A stretch of DNA of 30,978 nucleotides from assembly GCA_964483985.1 (NCBI GenBank), contig CAZADS010000026.1, positions 1 to 30,978 on the forward strand. The letters run 5' to 3'. A program made the position numbers and the translations under genes. Numbering within the stretch: position 1 is the stretch's first letter; each line of letters begins with the position of its first letter. The notes beneath the pieces are model-generated. The model did not search any database. It saw only the letters and a program-made list of their open reading frames with translations, and was not told the DNA's origin. Below are positions 8,811-18,443 of this stretch, piece after piece. The DNA comes from CAZADS01 sp964483985 (lineage in GTDB: Bacteria > Pseudomonadota > Alphaproteobacteria > Thalassobaculales > Thalassobaculaceae).

Positions 8811-9696
8811 TCCATCCTCCGCTTATTATTTCTATCTCTATAGCCCTATCGTGCATGCTAATGCCTAAAATTGGTATAGCGACTTAACGAGTTGGGTGTG
8901 TTCTACCTGAGAAAACCCATTTTAGATTAAATCAGCAACGTAAGTACTTAATTACCTACTTCTAAATACTGCACATCATCTAATCGCTTTGTCAAAGCCA
9001 ACGGGGTAATACTTATTTCTAACATATACGAGATGACCAAGATGTTTTTAAACACCCGATAAGGTGGCACTTGGCACGGCAAAACATGGTTTTAATGTTT
9101 ATGCCTCCAGCCTCCGGGCAATGTTCCTTTTTTCCAAAGCTTTGACTTACCTAATAAATTAAACTGTTTTTGCTTATTCTTGTTGGCATAAGACCACTCT
9201 GATGTGTGCAAAATGTGACTAATTTCGGACTCATAATTATCGAATAAACGTTCAATAAATTTATTGCGATGCCTATTAACAAAGGCCGCCCGTTTATATG
9301 TACGACGTTGGGGACATTTACAAATTTTTGGGTCTATTTTGGCCACAAATTTCCGCTGAAGGACGCTTATTAGTTCATGGAGGTTAAGCAAATCAATTTT
9401 GGGCGTAGCTGTGTTCAATTCAAAAAGGGAATTAGCTTATAGAAAAGTCAAATTTATGCCGAGTATTTATATTTGGGTTGTTGCCAAAAAGTTAATAAGA
9501 TTAAATCGTTTCGCCGACGATATTGCCCAGTGTAAAATACTTTTAACAACGAGTTGCCAATAACGTTCTTGTGATGATGCTCGGTAAGTTATTTATTACT
9601 ACCTCTTTATGCTCTATAAACAGTATAGTACCGCGTGTTTAGACGAAATAAACTACTGCACTTGCATTTAATTCCAAAAAATGGGGATCGTCCCAG
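8811..9696. other. Divergent intergenic region between dctP and dctM
   Basis: This 886-base stretch separates the divergent receptor and permease genes and must hold promoters for both. It is AT-rich. I see no convincing operator palindrome. The only sizeable open frame is a weak minus-strand one (9092-9418), listed separately. The final 20 bases before dctM carry GGGGATCG as the likely ribosome binding site. Confidence 0.5.
9092..9418 (-). CDS. Uncertain small basic protein
   Basis: An open frame of 108 codons starting with TTG, with no clear ribosome binding site. The product is rich in lysine, arginine and histidine and has a Cys-Lys-Cys pair near the middle (DPKICKCPQRR). I recognise no family. 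It lies alone between two divergent transport genes, where one expects promoters, so it could be a chance open frame or a decayed gene. Confidence 0.25.
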   Translation of the reverse strand: MNTATPKIDLLNLHELISVLQRKFVAKIDPKICKCPQRRTYKRAAFVNRHRNKFIERLFDNYESEISHILHTSEWSYANKNKQKQFNLLGKSKLWKKGTLPGGWRHKH

Positions 9697-11049
9697 ATGG
9701 CCGAATATCTCTCTATTTTCATGTTTGTTAGTTTGGGCGTTCTGTTATTTTCCGGATATCCCGTAGCTTATATATTGGGCGGCTTGGCTATTATATTTGG
9801 TGTTTTTGGTTTTTTAGCCGATATGTTCGAGCTCATAGAATTTTTGAATTTTCTGCCGCGGGTTTGGGGTCAGGCCGCGGAAAACCTCGTCCTTGTGGCT
9901 GCTCCGTTATTTGTATTCATGTGCGTAATGTTGGAACGCAGCGGGGTGGCAAATGATATGCTTTATGTATGTCAAGTGCTACTCAAGAGGGTGCCGGGTG
10001 CGTTGGCTTTAGCCGTAACTGTTATGGGAACAATTTTGGCCGCTATGACGGGAATCATTGGAGCCTCGGTAACCATGTTGACCGCATTAGCTTTGCCAAC
10101 CATGTTGAAGCAGGGGTACCACCAATCTCTTGCCACTGGTGTTATTGCTGCTTCAGGGTGTCTTGGCATTCTCATACCGCCAAGTATTATGTTGATCATC
10201 GTTGCAGATTTAATGTCTATCTCGGTAGGCAAATTATTTATGGCGGCAATAGTCCCCGGTTTAATTTTAGCATCATTTTATTTAATATATGTTGCAACTC
10301 TTGCGACAGCTAAGCCGCATGTGGCTCCTCGGCTTCCCCCTGAATTGCTGGCAGTTCCACAGGGGGAAATGACGGGATTGCTGATTCGTGGTTTCTTTCC
10401 GCCAGTCTTTTTGATTGCATTTATAAAAGGATCGCTCCTTTTAGGAATTGCAACGCCAAGTGAAGCAGGTGCTATTGGCTCATTTGGCGCAATCCTGCTC
10501 GCCCTGTTTAAAGGACGGTTGAAGTGGGAAATGTTAAGAAATGTCTGCCAATCCTCGGCCACAACAGTGGCAATGGTATTCCTTTTGATTGTTACCGCGA
10601 CTTGTTTTGCCTACGTGTTTAGGTCTCTCGGTGGTGACGACGTTGTGGAAGAACTAATCCTAGCTACCGAGTTTGGGTCCTGGGGTGTTTTGTTTATAAT
10701 TCTTGGCATAATTTTTATGCTTGGTTTTTTTCTAGATTGGGTTGAAATTGTTCTGATCGTACTTCCGGTTTTTACTCCACTTGTGGCGTCTATGGACTTT
10801 GGAGATCACGTTTCGGGTCGTGAGGTTGTATATTGGTTCGCGATTTTAATGGCGGTGAATTTACAAACGTCATTTCTGACACCACCGTTTGGATTTGCGC
10901 TCTTTTATATGAAGGGAATAGCGCCTAAAGAAGTAAGGATAGAAAATATTTATATGGGCATTATCCCTTTCGTAATTCTTCAGCTGATAGGAATGGTTAT
11001 AGTCATTATGTGGCCTGACGTTTCCTTGTGGCTGTCCAGAATGATTTAG
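9697..11049 (+). CDS. dctM: TRAP transporter large permease DctM
   Basis: A 450-residue membrane protein with about 12 hydrophobic segments, the normal size for the DctM transport subunit. Family features include GYPVAYILGG near the N-terminus, GIIGASVTMLTALALPTMLKQGY, GCLGILIPPSIMLIIVADL, and GIATPSEAGAIGSFGA in the second half. It drives sodium-coupled uptake of the ligand delivered by DctP. It is followed after 12 bases by the small permease gene. The order large permease then small permease is the reverse of the common dctP-dctQ-dctM layout. Confidence 0.94.
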   Translation: MAEYLSIFMFVSLGVLLFSGYPVAYILGGLAIIFGVFGFLADMFELIEFLNFLPRVWGQAAENLVLVAAPLFVFMCVMLERSGVANDMLYVCQVLLKRVPGALALAVTVMGTILAAMTGIIGASVTMLTALALPTMLKQGYHQSLATGVIAASGCLGILIPPSIMLIIVADLMSISVGKLFMAAIVPGLILASFYLIYVATLATAKPHVAPRLPPELLAVPQGEMTGLLIRGFFPPVFLIAFIKGSLLLGIATPSEAGAIGSFGAILLALFKGRLKWEMLRNVCQSSATTVAMVFLLIVTATCFAYVFRSLGGDDVVEELILATEFGSWGVLFIILGIIFMLGFFLDWVEIVLIVLPVFTPLVASMDFGDHVSGREVVYWFAILMAVNLQTSFLTPPFGFALFYMKGIAPKEVRIENIYMGIIPFVILQLIGMVIVIMWPDVSLWLSRMI

Positions 11050-11061
11050 GAGGCCAGTGAA

Positions 11062-11733
11062 ATGCCTGATAACCGCGTTTCGTCTGTTATAAATTTATCC
11101 TATTACCTTCGGGATTTAACCGATTGGATAGGCCGTTGGGCCGCGTTATTATTTCTGCCCATCATTTTTATTACCGTTTGGGATGTTTTTGCACGCAAGG
11201 CTATCTGGGTTCAGCAGTTTATGATGCGGAATTTTGGTGAAGCTTTTTCTTCCACGATTTTACAGGAGTTAGAATGGCATTTTCACACAGCCCTTTTTGC
11301 ATTGGTTTTTGGTTATGGGTTTATTCGTAACAGCCACGTGCGGGTAGACTTAGTTCGAGGAAGACTGGGGCCACAGGCTCAGGCGTGGATAGAATTTTTA
11401 GGAACTTCGCTTTTTGCGATCCCGTTTACAATTGTTATCAGTTATTTCGCATGGGAGTTTTTATACATGTCCTATGTTAACAATGAAATATCCATGTCTC
11501 TCACGGGATTAACGCATCGATGGATAATAAAATCAATTTTTGGCGCGGGCTTGCTATTGTCTTTGTTGGCATGTTTAGCCGTTTGGCTGCAAACCGTACT
11601 TGTGTTGTTTGCTCCAAAAGATATTAGGTTTGAATTGATGACACTTGAATGGCCGGAAGATATAGGCGGAGGGGTTGAAGGTTATCAACGTCTTGTTCTT
11701 GAGGAAACAGAAAATAAGCCGTCCAGTAAATAG
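11062..11733 (+). CDS. dctQ: TRAP transporter small permease DctQ
   Basis: A 223-residue protein with four membrane segments, as expected of the DctQ subunit that pairs with DctM. The N-terminal part DWIGRWAALLFLPIIFITVWDVFAR and the HFHTALFALVFGYGFIRNSHVRVD segment are typical: the small permease usually carries an 'RV D' loop after the second helix. The ribosome binding site AGGAGGCCAGTGAA is very strong and lies in the dctM-dctQ gap. It is slightly longer than many DctQ proteins because of a hydrophilic C-terminal tail. Confidence 0.9.
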   Translation: MPDNRVSSVINLSYYLRDLTDWIGRWAALLFLPIIFITVWDVFARKAIWVQQFMMRNFGEAFSSTILQELEWHFHTALFALVFGYGFIRNSHVRVDLVRGRLGPQAQAWIEFLGTSLFAIPFTIVISYFAWEFLYMSYVNNEISMSLTGLTHRWIIKSIFGAGLLLSLLACLAVWLQTVLVLFAPKDIRFELMTLEWPEDIGGGVEGYQRLVLEETENKPSSK

Positions 11734-11787
11734 TTGTTTAAAGGACCATTTTGAAGAAGAAGAGTTGGCTAATTTTCAATTAAATTA

Positions 11788-12555
11788 ATGGAAATACGAA
11801 TGACACCGAATCAAATTACAGAAGCAGCGGAAAAATTGGCAGAGGCTTGGGTGGAAAATAAGACGATTGACCTGCTCTCGGGAGAACTCCGTCCGCAAGA
11901 TCGAAAAACAGCTGTAGCCATTCAGGATGAATTGGCAAAAAAAATTGGACATAAGGTAGTCGGCTGGAAAGTAGGGGGTGAATTGGTCGGTCGAGTTTTT
12001 CAACCAAACCTCATCAAAAGTCCAGCGTTGCTATCGGAGAAAGTGTACGGACGCGCATTGCTTGAGGTAGAGCTAGCTTTCAGGATTTTATCCGATTTAA
12101 TTCCTCGATCTTCGGATTTCAGCCCCGAAGAAGTAGCCGAACACGCAGTGTTAGTTCCTACCTTTGAGTTGGTTGGCACACGGTTCTCTGGAGAAAGGCT
12201 TAATCCGCAAGTTGAAAAAGAATTTCTATTGGGATATGCCGACAATGGCTTTCAGATTGGCGTCGTGTTTGGCGACGACATTAGTGACTGGCGTAATATG
12301 TCTCTCCTTGATATTCCCATTGAACTAAGTGTGGATGGTGGTCCTCCTGTCCCGGGAGTTCCGCGGGAGAACCGACGTGAACCTTTAGAAGTCCTTGTTT
12401 GGTTGGCCAACGACCTTTCTAGGAGAGGGATTAGTTTAGAGGCGGGTCAGGTGGCGACCGTGGGTGCCGCAGTTGGCCCCGCTCCCATGGGTAAGAAAGC
12501 GATAGCGACTTTCGGCGAAATAGCAAGTATTGAGCTAACCGTCACTAATATGTGA
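11788..12555 (+). CDS. 2-keto-4-pentenoate hydratase-like protein (MhpD/FAH superfamily)
   Basis: A 255-residue protein with the fold features of MhpD-type hydratases and decarboxylases of catechol meta-cleavage routes: GHKVVGWKVGG near residue 50, an ELAFRIL metal-ligand segment near 90, then a glycine-rich C-terminal half ending EAGQVATVGAAVGPAPMGKK. These enzymes act on 2-oxo-pentenoate type acids with a divalent metal. An in-frame ATG four codons later (11800) is an alternative start; neither has a strong ribosome binding site. It follows dctQ by 54 bases on the same strand, so it may act on the acid brought in by the TRAP system. Confidence 0.82.
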   Translation: MEIRMTPNQITEAAEKLAEAWVENKTIDLLSGELRPQDRKTAVAIQDELAKKIGHKVVGWKVGGELVGRVFQPNLIKSPALLSEKVYGRALLEVELAFRILSDLIPRSSDFSPEEVAEHAVLVPTFELVGTRFSGERLNPQVEKEFLLGYADNGFQIGVVFGDDISDWRNMSLLDIPIELSVDGGPPVPGVPRENRREPLEVLVWLANDLSRRGISLEAGQVATVGAAVGPAPMGKKAIATFGEIASIELTVTNM

Positions 12556-12584
12556 CTGAAAATAATTGTTTTCTATTCCTCGAT

Positions 12585-13190
12585 TCAGCTTCTTAAATGG
12601 TTAACTCGAATCTGTTCTTGCATACGATCTTCGAAATCGGGAATAGACATAGAGAAGTTAGAGATTGTTATATGGAACGTTGGATAACCTGCTAGCCGGC
12701 GTTCAAATTTGGAAACTCCGGGAGACAGGTTGCTGAGAAAACTAATTCGGTCCCGCAGATGTTGTTGAGCTTTTTCGTCTAATTCATTGTCGTCGACCGC
12801 TACTAAAAATACTTGTCTCAGGACGGTTGCACGCGACGTTCCTAACCCCACCACGGCACGCCAAGGAATTATTCCTATATCGGGTCGTCGACACATAATT
12901 CCATTTTCGTCGATGACCAGTACAGGTTTAGAGTCGAAAGCCATTTGCAACAAAGTGAATGAACAAATTCCGCTAATACCGATCATTGCACAATGTACCA
13001 ATATACCTCCCTCGATTATACTCACTCCCGTAATCAAGCCACTAATGCCTAGGCCGACGATCAGTAAGCATGGCAGTGTTAGTATGCCTAACTTGATTTT
13101 TGAATCGAAAGCGATGATCGGTTCAAGTTTATAGGTAACCGGTTTCTTTTTTTTAGATCCTTTGGGTTTGTTATTTTTGGGTTTATTCAT
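12585..13190 (-). CDS. Small membrane protein, STM3941/PH-like
   Basis: A 201-residue protein from the ATG at 13190, with AAGG ten bases upstream. The frame extends to a GTG at 13229 without a ribosome binding site. It has a very basic N-terminus (NKPKNNKPKGSKKKK), two membrane segments (about residues 35-85), and then a soluble domain with KPVLVIDENGIMCRRP followed by IIPWRAVVGLG. That 'VIDENGI...IPW' pattern resembles the STM3941 family of membrane-anchored PH-like proteins. Function is unknown. It converges on the hydratase gene with only 29 bases between stops. Confidence 0.6.
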   Translation of the reverse strand: MNKPKNNKPKGSKKKKPVTYKLEPIIAFDSKIKLGILTLPCLLIVGLGISGLITGVSIIEGGILVHCAMIGISGICSFTLLQMAFDSKPVLVIDENGIMCRRPDIGIIPWRAVVGLGTSRATVLRQVFLVAVDDNELDEKAQQHLRDRISFLSNLSPGVSKFERRLAGYPTFHITISNFSMSIPDFEDRMQEQIRVNHLRS

Positions 13191-13446
13191 CGGAGACAGA
13201 CCTTGGAAAAAACGTTGCGGGAAATCCACACTGTTTTCATTTAATCATTTTTAAGAATTATACTAAGCCTTAATATATGTTTTTGATTTAAGGCGTCTAC
13301 ACAAAACGCAAATCAGTAATGGAACAAGTGCTATAAGGTTTCTCCAATGCTGCAGTTTGGTGGCGATAAATTTTATCCTCTGGGTTGGACTAAAAAGTCC
13401 GGGATAGAATTTGAACTAATTTCAGCTAATTGTTGTTTTATATGCG

Positions 13447-14349
13447 TCAACTGTCGGGTTTTGACGCGTTTATCCTCATTGTATAAAAAGAGCTTGCGAT
13501 GATCATAGTTGCTCCGATCCAAGTCCAAATGGTTGGTACCTCTGAGAATATTAAGAAGCCGATTCCAGCCGCATAGATCAATCTTACGTACTCTAGAGGT
13601 TGTACTGCACTGGCTTCAGCTTCTTTATAGCCACGAATAGTGGAGTATTGAACCATCGACATCAACAATGCGATCCCAACAATAAGTCCTAACTCTGTCC
13701 AGGTCGGCTTTATCCAGAGCCACCAAGCGGGGACAGCGTAAGCAACCGTAAGGACACCCGCATGGTAGGCCATAATCGTACTGGGACTCTCGGTCATGGC
13801 TAGTCTTTTTGTCATAATGAGGTTACAAGCGACTAAGGCGGCCGAAAATAGTGCTAGCACCGCATATTCATTTATCCCATCTGGACCAGGCCTAATGATT
13901 ACAATAACGCCAATAAATCCAATAATGGTGGCTCCCCACCGTCGTAAACCTACAACTTCTTTTAATACCAAAATAGCGAGTAAGGTGGCGAACATAGCGC
14001 GAGAAAAGCTGATAGCTGTAGCTTCGGCGAGAGGTATATGCACAATTGCCGTAAAACCGGTTGTCATAGCGATGATTGAAATGGCGCAACGGGACAAATG
14101 CAATTTAAGTCTTTGTGTACGGAATGCACCGGGAAATTCTCGGACGAACAGAGGACTTAATAGAATAAGAACGAATAGTTGCCGGAAAAATAATATTTCC
14201 AAAACCGGTAGTCTCTGGCCGACAAATTTTATCCCTGTGACCATTATGGTAGCGAAAAGCCCGCCCATAAGTAACCAAAGAGATCCGCGGGCGTTTCCAG
14301 AAAGACTACGCCACGTTGTTCGAAGATGAATCAGCTGCTTAAGAGTCAT
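13447..14349 (-). CDS. DMT superfamily transporter (EamA domain)
   Basis: A 300-residue protein with about ten membrane helices arranged as two EamA repeats, the normal drug/metabolite exporter size. Recognisable pieces are SLWLLMGGLFATIMV at the start, LAEATAISFSRAMFATLLAILVLKE in repeat one, and AEASAVQPLEYVRLIYAAGIGFLIFSEVP in repeat two. It probably exports a metabolite or amino acid; the substrate is not predictable. It is divergent from the SDR gene at 14444, with a 94-base shared promoter region. Confidence 0.88.
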   Translation of the reverse strand: MTLKQLIHLRTTWRSLSGNARGSLWLLMGGLFATIMVTGIKFVGQRLPVLEILFFRQLFVLILLSPLFVREFPGAFRTQRLKLHLSRCAISIIAMTTGFTAIVHIPLAEATAISFSRAMFATLLAILVLKEVVGLRRWGATIIGFIGVIVIIRPGPDGINEYAVLALFSAALVACNLIMTKRLAMTESPSTIMAYHAGVLTVAYAVPAWWLWIKPTWTELGLIVGIALLMSMVQYSTIRGYKEAEASAVQPLEYVRLIYAAGIGFLIFSEVPTIWTWIGATMIIASSFYTMRINASKPDS

Positions 14350-14443
14350 TTAAATTTTTTATGTCATCTATTTTGTGTGGAATGAACATAATTAACAGAA
14401 CTTTAAGTAAGAACGGGAATTTTGGAAAGAAAAGGAATTAGGT

Positions 14444-15196
14444 ATGCGGAAAATAAATGGAATGGTGGGGTGGGTTACTGGAGCCGGAACTGGAATTGGA
14501 AAGCACGCCGCCTTGGCCTTAGCGAGAGAAGGCGTTACCGTTGTTTTAACGGGCAGGCGAATAGATCCGTTGGAAGAGGTGGCTGAGGAAATTAAAAGAT
14601 TTAGTTCTAATGTTGAGATTGCTCAGGGTGATGCAATGGATAGAGAAGGCATGCGGACTATGGCCTCGGAAATTTCGAAAAAATACGGCCAACTCGATTT
14701 ACTATTCAACAATCATGGTATCAACGTTACGGACCGAAACTGGGGGGCGGGTAATTTAGATGACTGGGATGAAGTTATCGACGTAAATGTTAAGGGCGCT
14801 TATAATTGTGCCGAAGCGGCCGTTCGTGTAATGCGACCACGGGCGGAGGGCACGATTATCACAACTTCGTCAAAAGCAGGGGTAAATTATTCGCCTAGAG
14901 CTGGGGTGGCATATGGAGCTTCTAAACATGCGGTTATGGCACTCAATCAACTCATGAACATGGAATATGGAAATGAAGGAATTCGTGCTTGTGTGCTTTG
15001 TCCTGGTGAAGTTGACACTCCAATACTTGATGATAGACCTATCCCCGTTCCAAATGAGGAGAGGGCTAGGCTAATTCAGTCTGAAGATATGGGGGAAATT
15101 GTGGTGTTTATTTTAAAAATGCCCATGAGAGTTACATTAAATGAAGTAATTATCAGCCCTACCTATACAAGAAAACTTCAACCGGGCGAAGGGTAA
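14444..15196 (+). CDS. SDR family oxidoreductase
   Basis: A 250-residue classical SDR. TGAGTGIG at 12-19 binds the cofactor, and the basic TGRR (36-39) at the end of strand two suggests NADP. NNHG (89-92) replaces NNAG, the serine lies in TTSSKAG (142/143), and Y157/K161 lie in YGASK. A good AAAGGAATTAG site precedes the ATG. The stop codon shares one base with the start of the downstream hydrolase (TAATG), so the two are translationally coupled and probably serve one pathway. The substrate is unknown. Confidence 0.9.
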   Translation: MRKINGMVGWVTGAGTGIGKHAALALAREGVTVVLTGRRIDPLEEVAEEIKRFSSNVEIAQGDAMDREGMRTMASEISKKYGQLDLLFNNHGINVTDRNWGAGNLDDWDEVIDVNVKGAYNCAEAAVRVMRPRAEGTIITTSSKAGVNYSPRAGVAYGASKHAVMALNQLMNMEYGNEGIRACVLCPGEVDTPILDDRPIPVPNEERARLIQSEDMGEIVVFILKMPMRVTLNEVIISPTYTRKLQPGEG

Positions 15197-16059
15197 TGGA
15201 CGCGATAATAGTCGAAGCTGAAAATGATCCGCAGGGTTGGTTGGCAGATATCGCCAGTCGAGCTGAACTTAAAGAAACATTGTGTGGCGAAGGCTCAATG
15301 GTTTGGCGTCAGTGGGGAGAGGGGACACCCATAATATTACTCCACGGTGGTCATGGATCATGGAATCATTGGTGTCGCAATGTTGAAATTTTAGCAAAAT
15401 CTCGATTTCGTGTCCTGGCCGCAGATCTTCCGGGATTGGGCGATAGTAGCGACGTTGGACCACCGTATACCGCCGATCGAATTGCAGATATTGTTCACTA
15501 CGGTATCACTCGACTGACAGAATGCGATGAGCCAGTGCATATAATAGGATTTTCATTTGGTTCAGTCATTGGTAGCGTGGTTGCTGAAAAACTCGGACCC
15601 CAACTTGCCAGCTTCAATATGGTGGGAGGGGCAGGTTTTGGTCCTCGTGAGCGCGTGTCCAATGCTATGAAAAGAATTCGTTTTGACCTCGAGTTGGACG
15701 TGCAACGAGAAGCGGCACAAAATAATATGAAGTGGCTAATGTTGGCGGATCCAAAAAATGTTGGCAAGCTAGCGACTCACATTCAAATCGTTAATTCCGC
15801 GCGAGCACGTACGGTCTCGAGGCCGATTTCGCTTACAAATCGACTAATAGAGGCACTCCCAAATATACTCGGCCCAATCAACGCTATCTGGGGTTCTCTA
15901 GATCGAACAACTTTGGACACTCTTGATCAGCGTATTAACATCTTGCTGGATGAACGTCCGGATGCCAAGGTTGATATACTTGAAGGAATCGGACATTGGA
16001 CTCAATTTGAAGGTGCAGAACGTTATAATGAGCTGGTATTAAAAATGATCGCGCAATAG
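15196..16059 (+). CDS. Alpha/beta hydrolase
   Basis: A 287-residue alpha/beta-hydrolase. The oxyanion-hole motif is HGGHGS (50-55), followed by AADLPGLGDSS (76-85), the nucleophile S120 in GFSFGS, a likely acid in WGSLDR, and the catalytic histidine H267 in GIGHWTQFE. The full triad suggests an active esterase, lactonase or C-C hydrolase. It is tied to the preceding SDR by a one-base overlap. The meta-cleavage type MhpD protein nearby makes a C-C hydrolase thinkable, but nothing in the sequence decides it. Confidence 0.87.
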   Translation: MDAIIVEAENDPQGWLADIASRAELKETLCGEGSMVWRQWGEGTPIILLHGGHGSWNHWCRNVEILAKSRFRVLAADLPGLGDSSDVGPPYTADRIADIVHYGITRLTECDEPVHIIGFSFGSVIGSVVAEKLGPQLASFNMVGGAGFGPRERVSNAMKRIRFDLELDVQREAAQNNMKWLMLADPKNVGKLATHIQIVNSARARTVSRPISLTNRLIEALPNILGPINAIWGSLDRTTLDTLDQRINILLDERPDAKVDILEGIGHWTQFEGAERYNELVLKMIAQ

Positions 16060-16161
16060 GATGTTTTTCGGATTTTGAAATTTGGTTGAAAATATAGTCT
16101 TGTGCTCGTTTTATTGCAGGATTGTTTTTATTATTCATGGTTGGTTTGAAGAAAGTATTTA

Positions 16162-17709
16162 ATGACAGACCGCATTCTGATCCTTGATTTTGGCAGTCAG
16201 GTAACGCAGTTGATTGCCCGTCGTGTTCGAGAAAATGGGGTTTATTGTGAGATCTTTCCGTTTAACGTTGATGTCAAGCGAATCCAGGATTTTATACCAA
16301 ATGGAATAATTCTATCCGGGGGACCTGCTTCTGTCTTAGATGCAGGTACTCCGAGAGCACCAGATTTTGTTTTCAATTCCGGACTTCCAGTTCTTGGTAT
16401 CTGCTACGGACAGCAAACTATGTGCGAGCAATTGGGTGGCCGTGTTGAACACTCGAATCATCGTGAATTTGGAAGGGCTCAAGTTTTAATAGAGAAAAAT
16501 TGTGGTATTTTTTCGGGTCCGTGGGTCGTAGGTGCCAAAGAGCAAGTGTGGATGAGTCACGGGGATCGGGTGATCGAATTACCAACGGGTTTTAGAAGTG
16601 TTGCGAAAAGCGAGGGTGCTCCCTATGCAATTATAGCCGATGAAGCACGAAAATATTATGGTACTATGTTTCACCCGGAAGTAATCCATACGCCTCATGG
16701 TGGAGAGCTACTGAATGCTTTTATAAAGAAGGTGGCGGGTTGTTCAGGCAATTGGACGATGTCTGCTTTTCGAAGCCAAACAGTAAATGCAATACGGGAG
16801 CAGGTGGGTACTTCTCGCGTTATTTGTGGTTTGTCCGGGGGAGTTGATTCTTCTGTAACCGCCGTTTTGCTTCATGAAGCAATAGGCGAACAACTATCTT
16901 GCGTTTTTGTTGATCACGGTCTGTTACGAAAAGGTGAGGCAGATGAAGTAGTTACTTTATTTCAGGACCACTATAATATTCCACTTCTCCATAAGGATGC
17001 GAGCGAGGTTTTTCTTGAAGCTCTTACAGGGATTAACGACCCGGAGTTAAAGCGTAAAACTATAGGAAGATTATTTATTGACGTATTTGAAGAAGAGGCA
17101 AGAAGAATCAAAAATGTTGCGTTTCTGGCTCAGGGGACCCTTTATCCGGACGTAATTGAAAGTGTATCGTTTAGAGGAGGACCAAGCGTCACCATCAAGT
17201 CGCATCATAACGTGGGTGGGCTCCCAGAGCGAATGCAACTCAAATTAGTCGAACCGTTGAGGGAGCTTTTTAAGGATGAAGTTCGAGACCTCGGCAGGGA
17301 ATTGGGTCTTTCTGAAGTTTTAGTGGGAAGACACCCGTTTCCTGGTCCAGGATTAGCAATTAGAATTCCTGGCGAAATTACTAGGGAAAAAATAGAAATA
17401 CTTCAGTCAACTGACGCCATTTACTTGGAGGAAATAAGGAACGCGGGCCTTTATAATAAAATTTGGCAGGCGTTCGCAGTTTTACTGCCGGTCCGAACTG
17501 TGGGGGTTATGGGGGATGCTCGAACCTATGAATATGCCTGTGCGTTAAGAGCCGTAACATCAACCGACGGTATGACCGCCGATTACTTTCCGTTTTCACA
17601 TGACTTTCTCGGACATGTTGCGACGAGAATTATTAATGAAATCCGCGGAATAAATAGAGTGACGTATGACATCACTTCTAAACCGCCTGGGACAATAGAG
17701 TGGGAGTGA
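16162..17709 (+). CDS. guaA: GMP synthase (glutamine-hydrolysing)
   Basis: A complete 515-residue GuaA. The N-terminal class I glutamine amidotransferase has nucleophile C81 in GICYGQQ, with H171 and E173 in MFHPEV. The ATP pyrophosphatase domain has the PP-loop SGGVDSS (225-231). The C-terminal dimerisation domain contains GRHPFPGPGLAIRI and ends TSKPPGTIEWE. It converts XMP to GMP using glutamine and ATP, the last step of guanine nucleotide synthesis. The 3' end is the parent of the repeated remnants found downstream: its last five codons (17695-17709) recur at 18587, 20722 and, changed, at 22406 and 29176. The gene itself is intact, so any insertions here restored the reading frame. Confidence 0.98.
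   Translation: MTDRILILDFGSQVTQLIARRVRENGVYCEIFPFNVDVKRIQDFIPNGIILSGGPASVLDAGTPRAPDFVFNSGLPVLGICYGQQTMCEQLGGRVEHSNHREFGRAQVLIEKNCGIFSGPWVVGAKEQVWMSHGDRVIELPTGFRSVAKSEGAPYAIIADEARKYYGTMFHPEVIHTPHGGELLNAFIKKVAGCSGNWTMSAFRSQTVNAIREQVGTSRVICGLSGGVDSSVTAVLLHEAIGEQLSCVFVDHGLLRKGEADEVVTLFQDHYNIPLLHKDASEVFLEALTGINDPELKRKTIGRLFIDVFEEEARRIKNVAFLAQGTLYPDVIESVSFRGGPSVTIKSHHNVGGLPERMQLKLVEPLRELFKDEVRDLGRELGLSEVLVGRHPFPGPGLAIRIPGEITREKIEILQSTDAIYLEEIRNAGLYNKIWQAFAVLLPVRTVGVMGDARTYEYACALRAVTSTDGMTADYFPFSHDFLGHVATRIINEIRGINRVTYDITSKPPGTIEWE
17695..17709 (+). repeat. guaA 3' end, parent copy of the repeated tail (candidate attachment core)
   Basis: The last codons of guaA, Ile-Glu-Trp-Glu-stop (ATAGAGTGGGAGTGA), are the sequence repeated downstream. 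About 60 bases after the stop also match the DNA after the decayed copy at 29188 (both contain CATTGATAATAAA and AAGTAGTTnCAAA). The guaA 3' end is a known insertion target of genomic islands; its role here is inferred from the repeats. Confidence 0.6.
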
Positions 17710-17916
17710 TTATATGATCCTAAGTCATTGATAATAAATCATAAATTTATTTTAAAGTAGTTTCAAACTAAAATAAAAACCAATAAAATCAATCCCTTAG
17801 TTTTTCCAGTTGCAAAGATTATTCAAAGTAGGCGGATTATTGAATTACATGAGCCCGCAGGAGTGAAAATCGATATTCCTATTTCTTAAATCCCTATTTT
17901 TTGTCAGACTTCCCCG

Positions 17917-18443
17917 ATGAAGAAAAATATATTTTTGCTTATCGTTCTAGACATGCTCACCGGGTGCGAGGAGGCACAAACGAGGGTAAGCGAAAAACTG
18001 TCAAAAGGTACAGTTAAGGGGGTCAATATTTGTTTTGAAAAAACAAATCCGAACTTATTAAAAAAGATACTACTAGGCACTATTGCGTACAAAAACATCA
18101 AACACCTCAATATCTTTACAAGTCAGACTGGAGGGCATCACTTTATGTTAGTGACGAGTATGCCTCCATTCGCCCTGAGGGACGTAATGAAAATGATTTT
18201 GTAATCACAGCAATTACTGTTTCTATGACGGTATATGATGCAACTGGTAAAACAGTTTCTAAAAGTACTATCATCGATGGTCTATGGATTGAACCGAGAG
18301 AACGGTTTTCTGAATCTGGAAGGATTAAATATAAATTTCCACAAATTCCAAAACGTAGTTACTGCGGTGAAATTCCAGTCAAGGAACGAAGGTCTTGTTC
18401 CACCTGGGATGTCGGAGAAATTTTCGGCGTGTCTTTAGAGTAA
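17917..18443 (+). pseudogene. Small lipoprotein gene, probably frameshifted
   Basis: The first part (17917-18204) starts with a lipoprotein-like signal MKKNIFLLIVLDMLTGC, with LTGC as lipobox. Around 18040-18130 the natural-looking protein sequence moves to another frame. That frame is open from 18039 to the stop at 18443 and reads YKSDWRASLYVSDEYASI, then FVITAITVSMTVYDATGKTV, and ends with SCSTWDVGEIFGVSLE. Neither frame alone makes a sensible protein, so I read one gene of roughly 175 residues with a frameshift. An alternative is two short genes. No family recognised. It is the only cargo in the block between the guaA stop and the next guaA-tail copy at 18587. Confidence 0.5.

Noticed and set aside
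13387..13400. Hairpin GGACT-AAAA-AGTCC
   Set aside because: Five-base stem without a T run in either direction; not convincing as a terminator.
13444..13467. Inverted repeat GCGTCAA/TTGACGC over the EamA stop codon
   Set aside because: Seven-base arms but no following T tract, and half of it is coding; could be chance.
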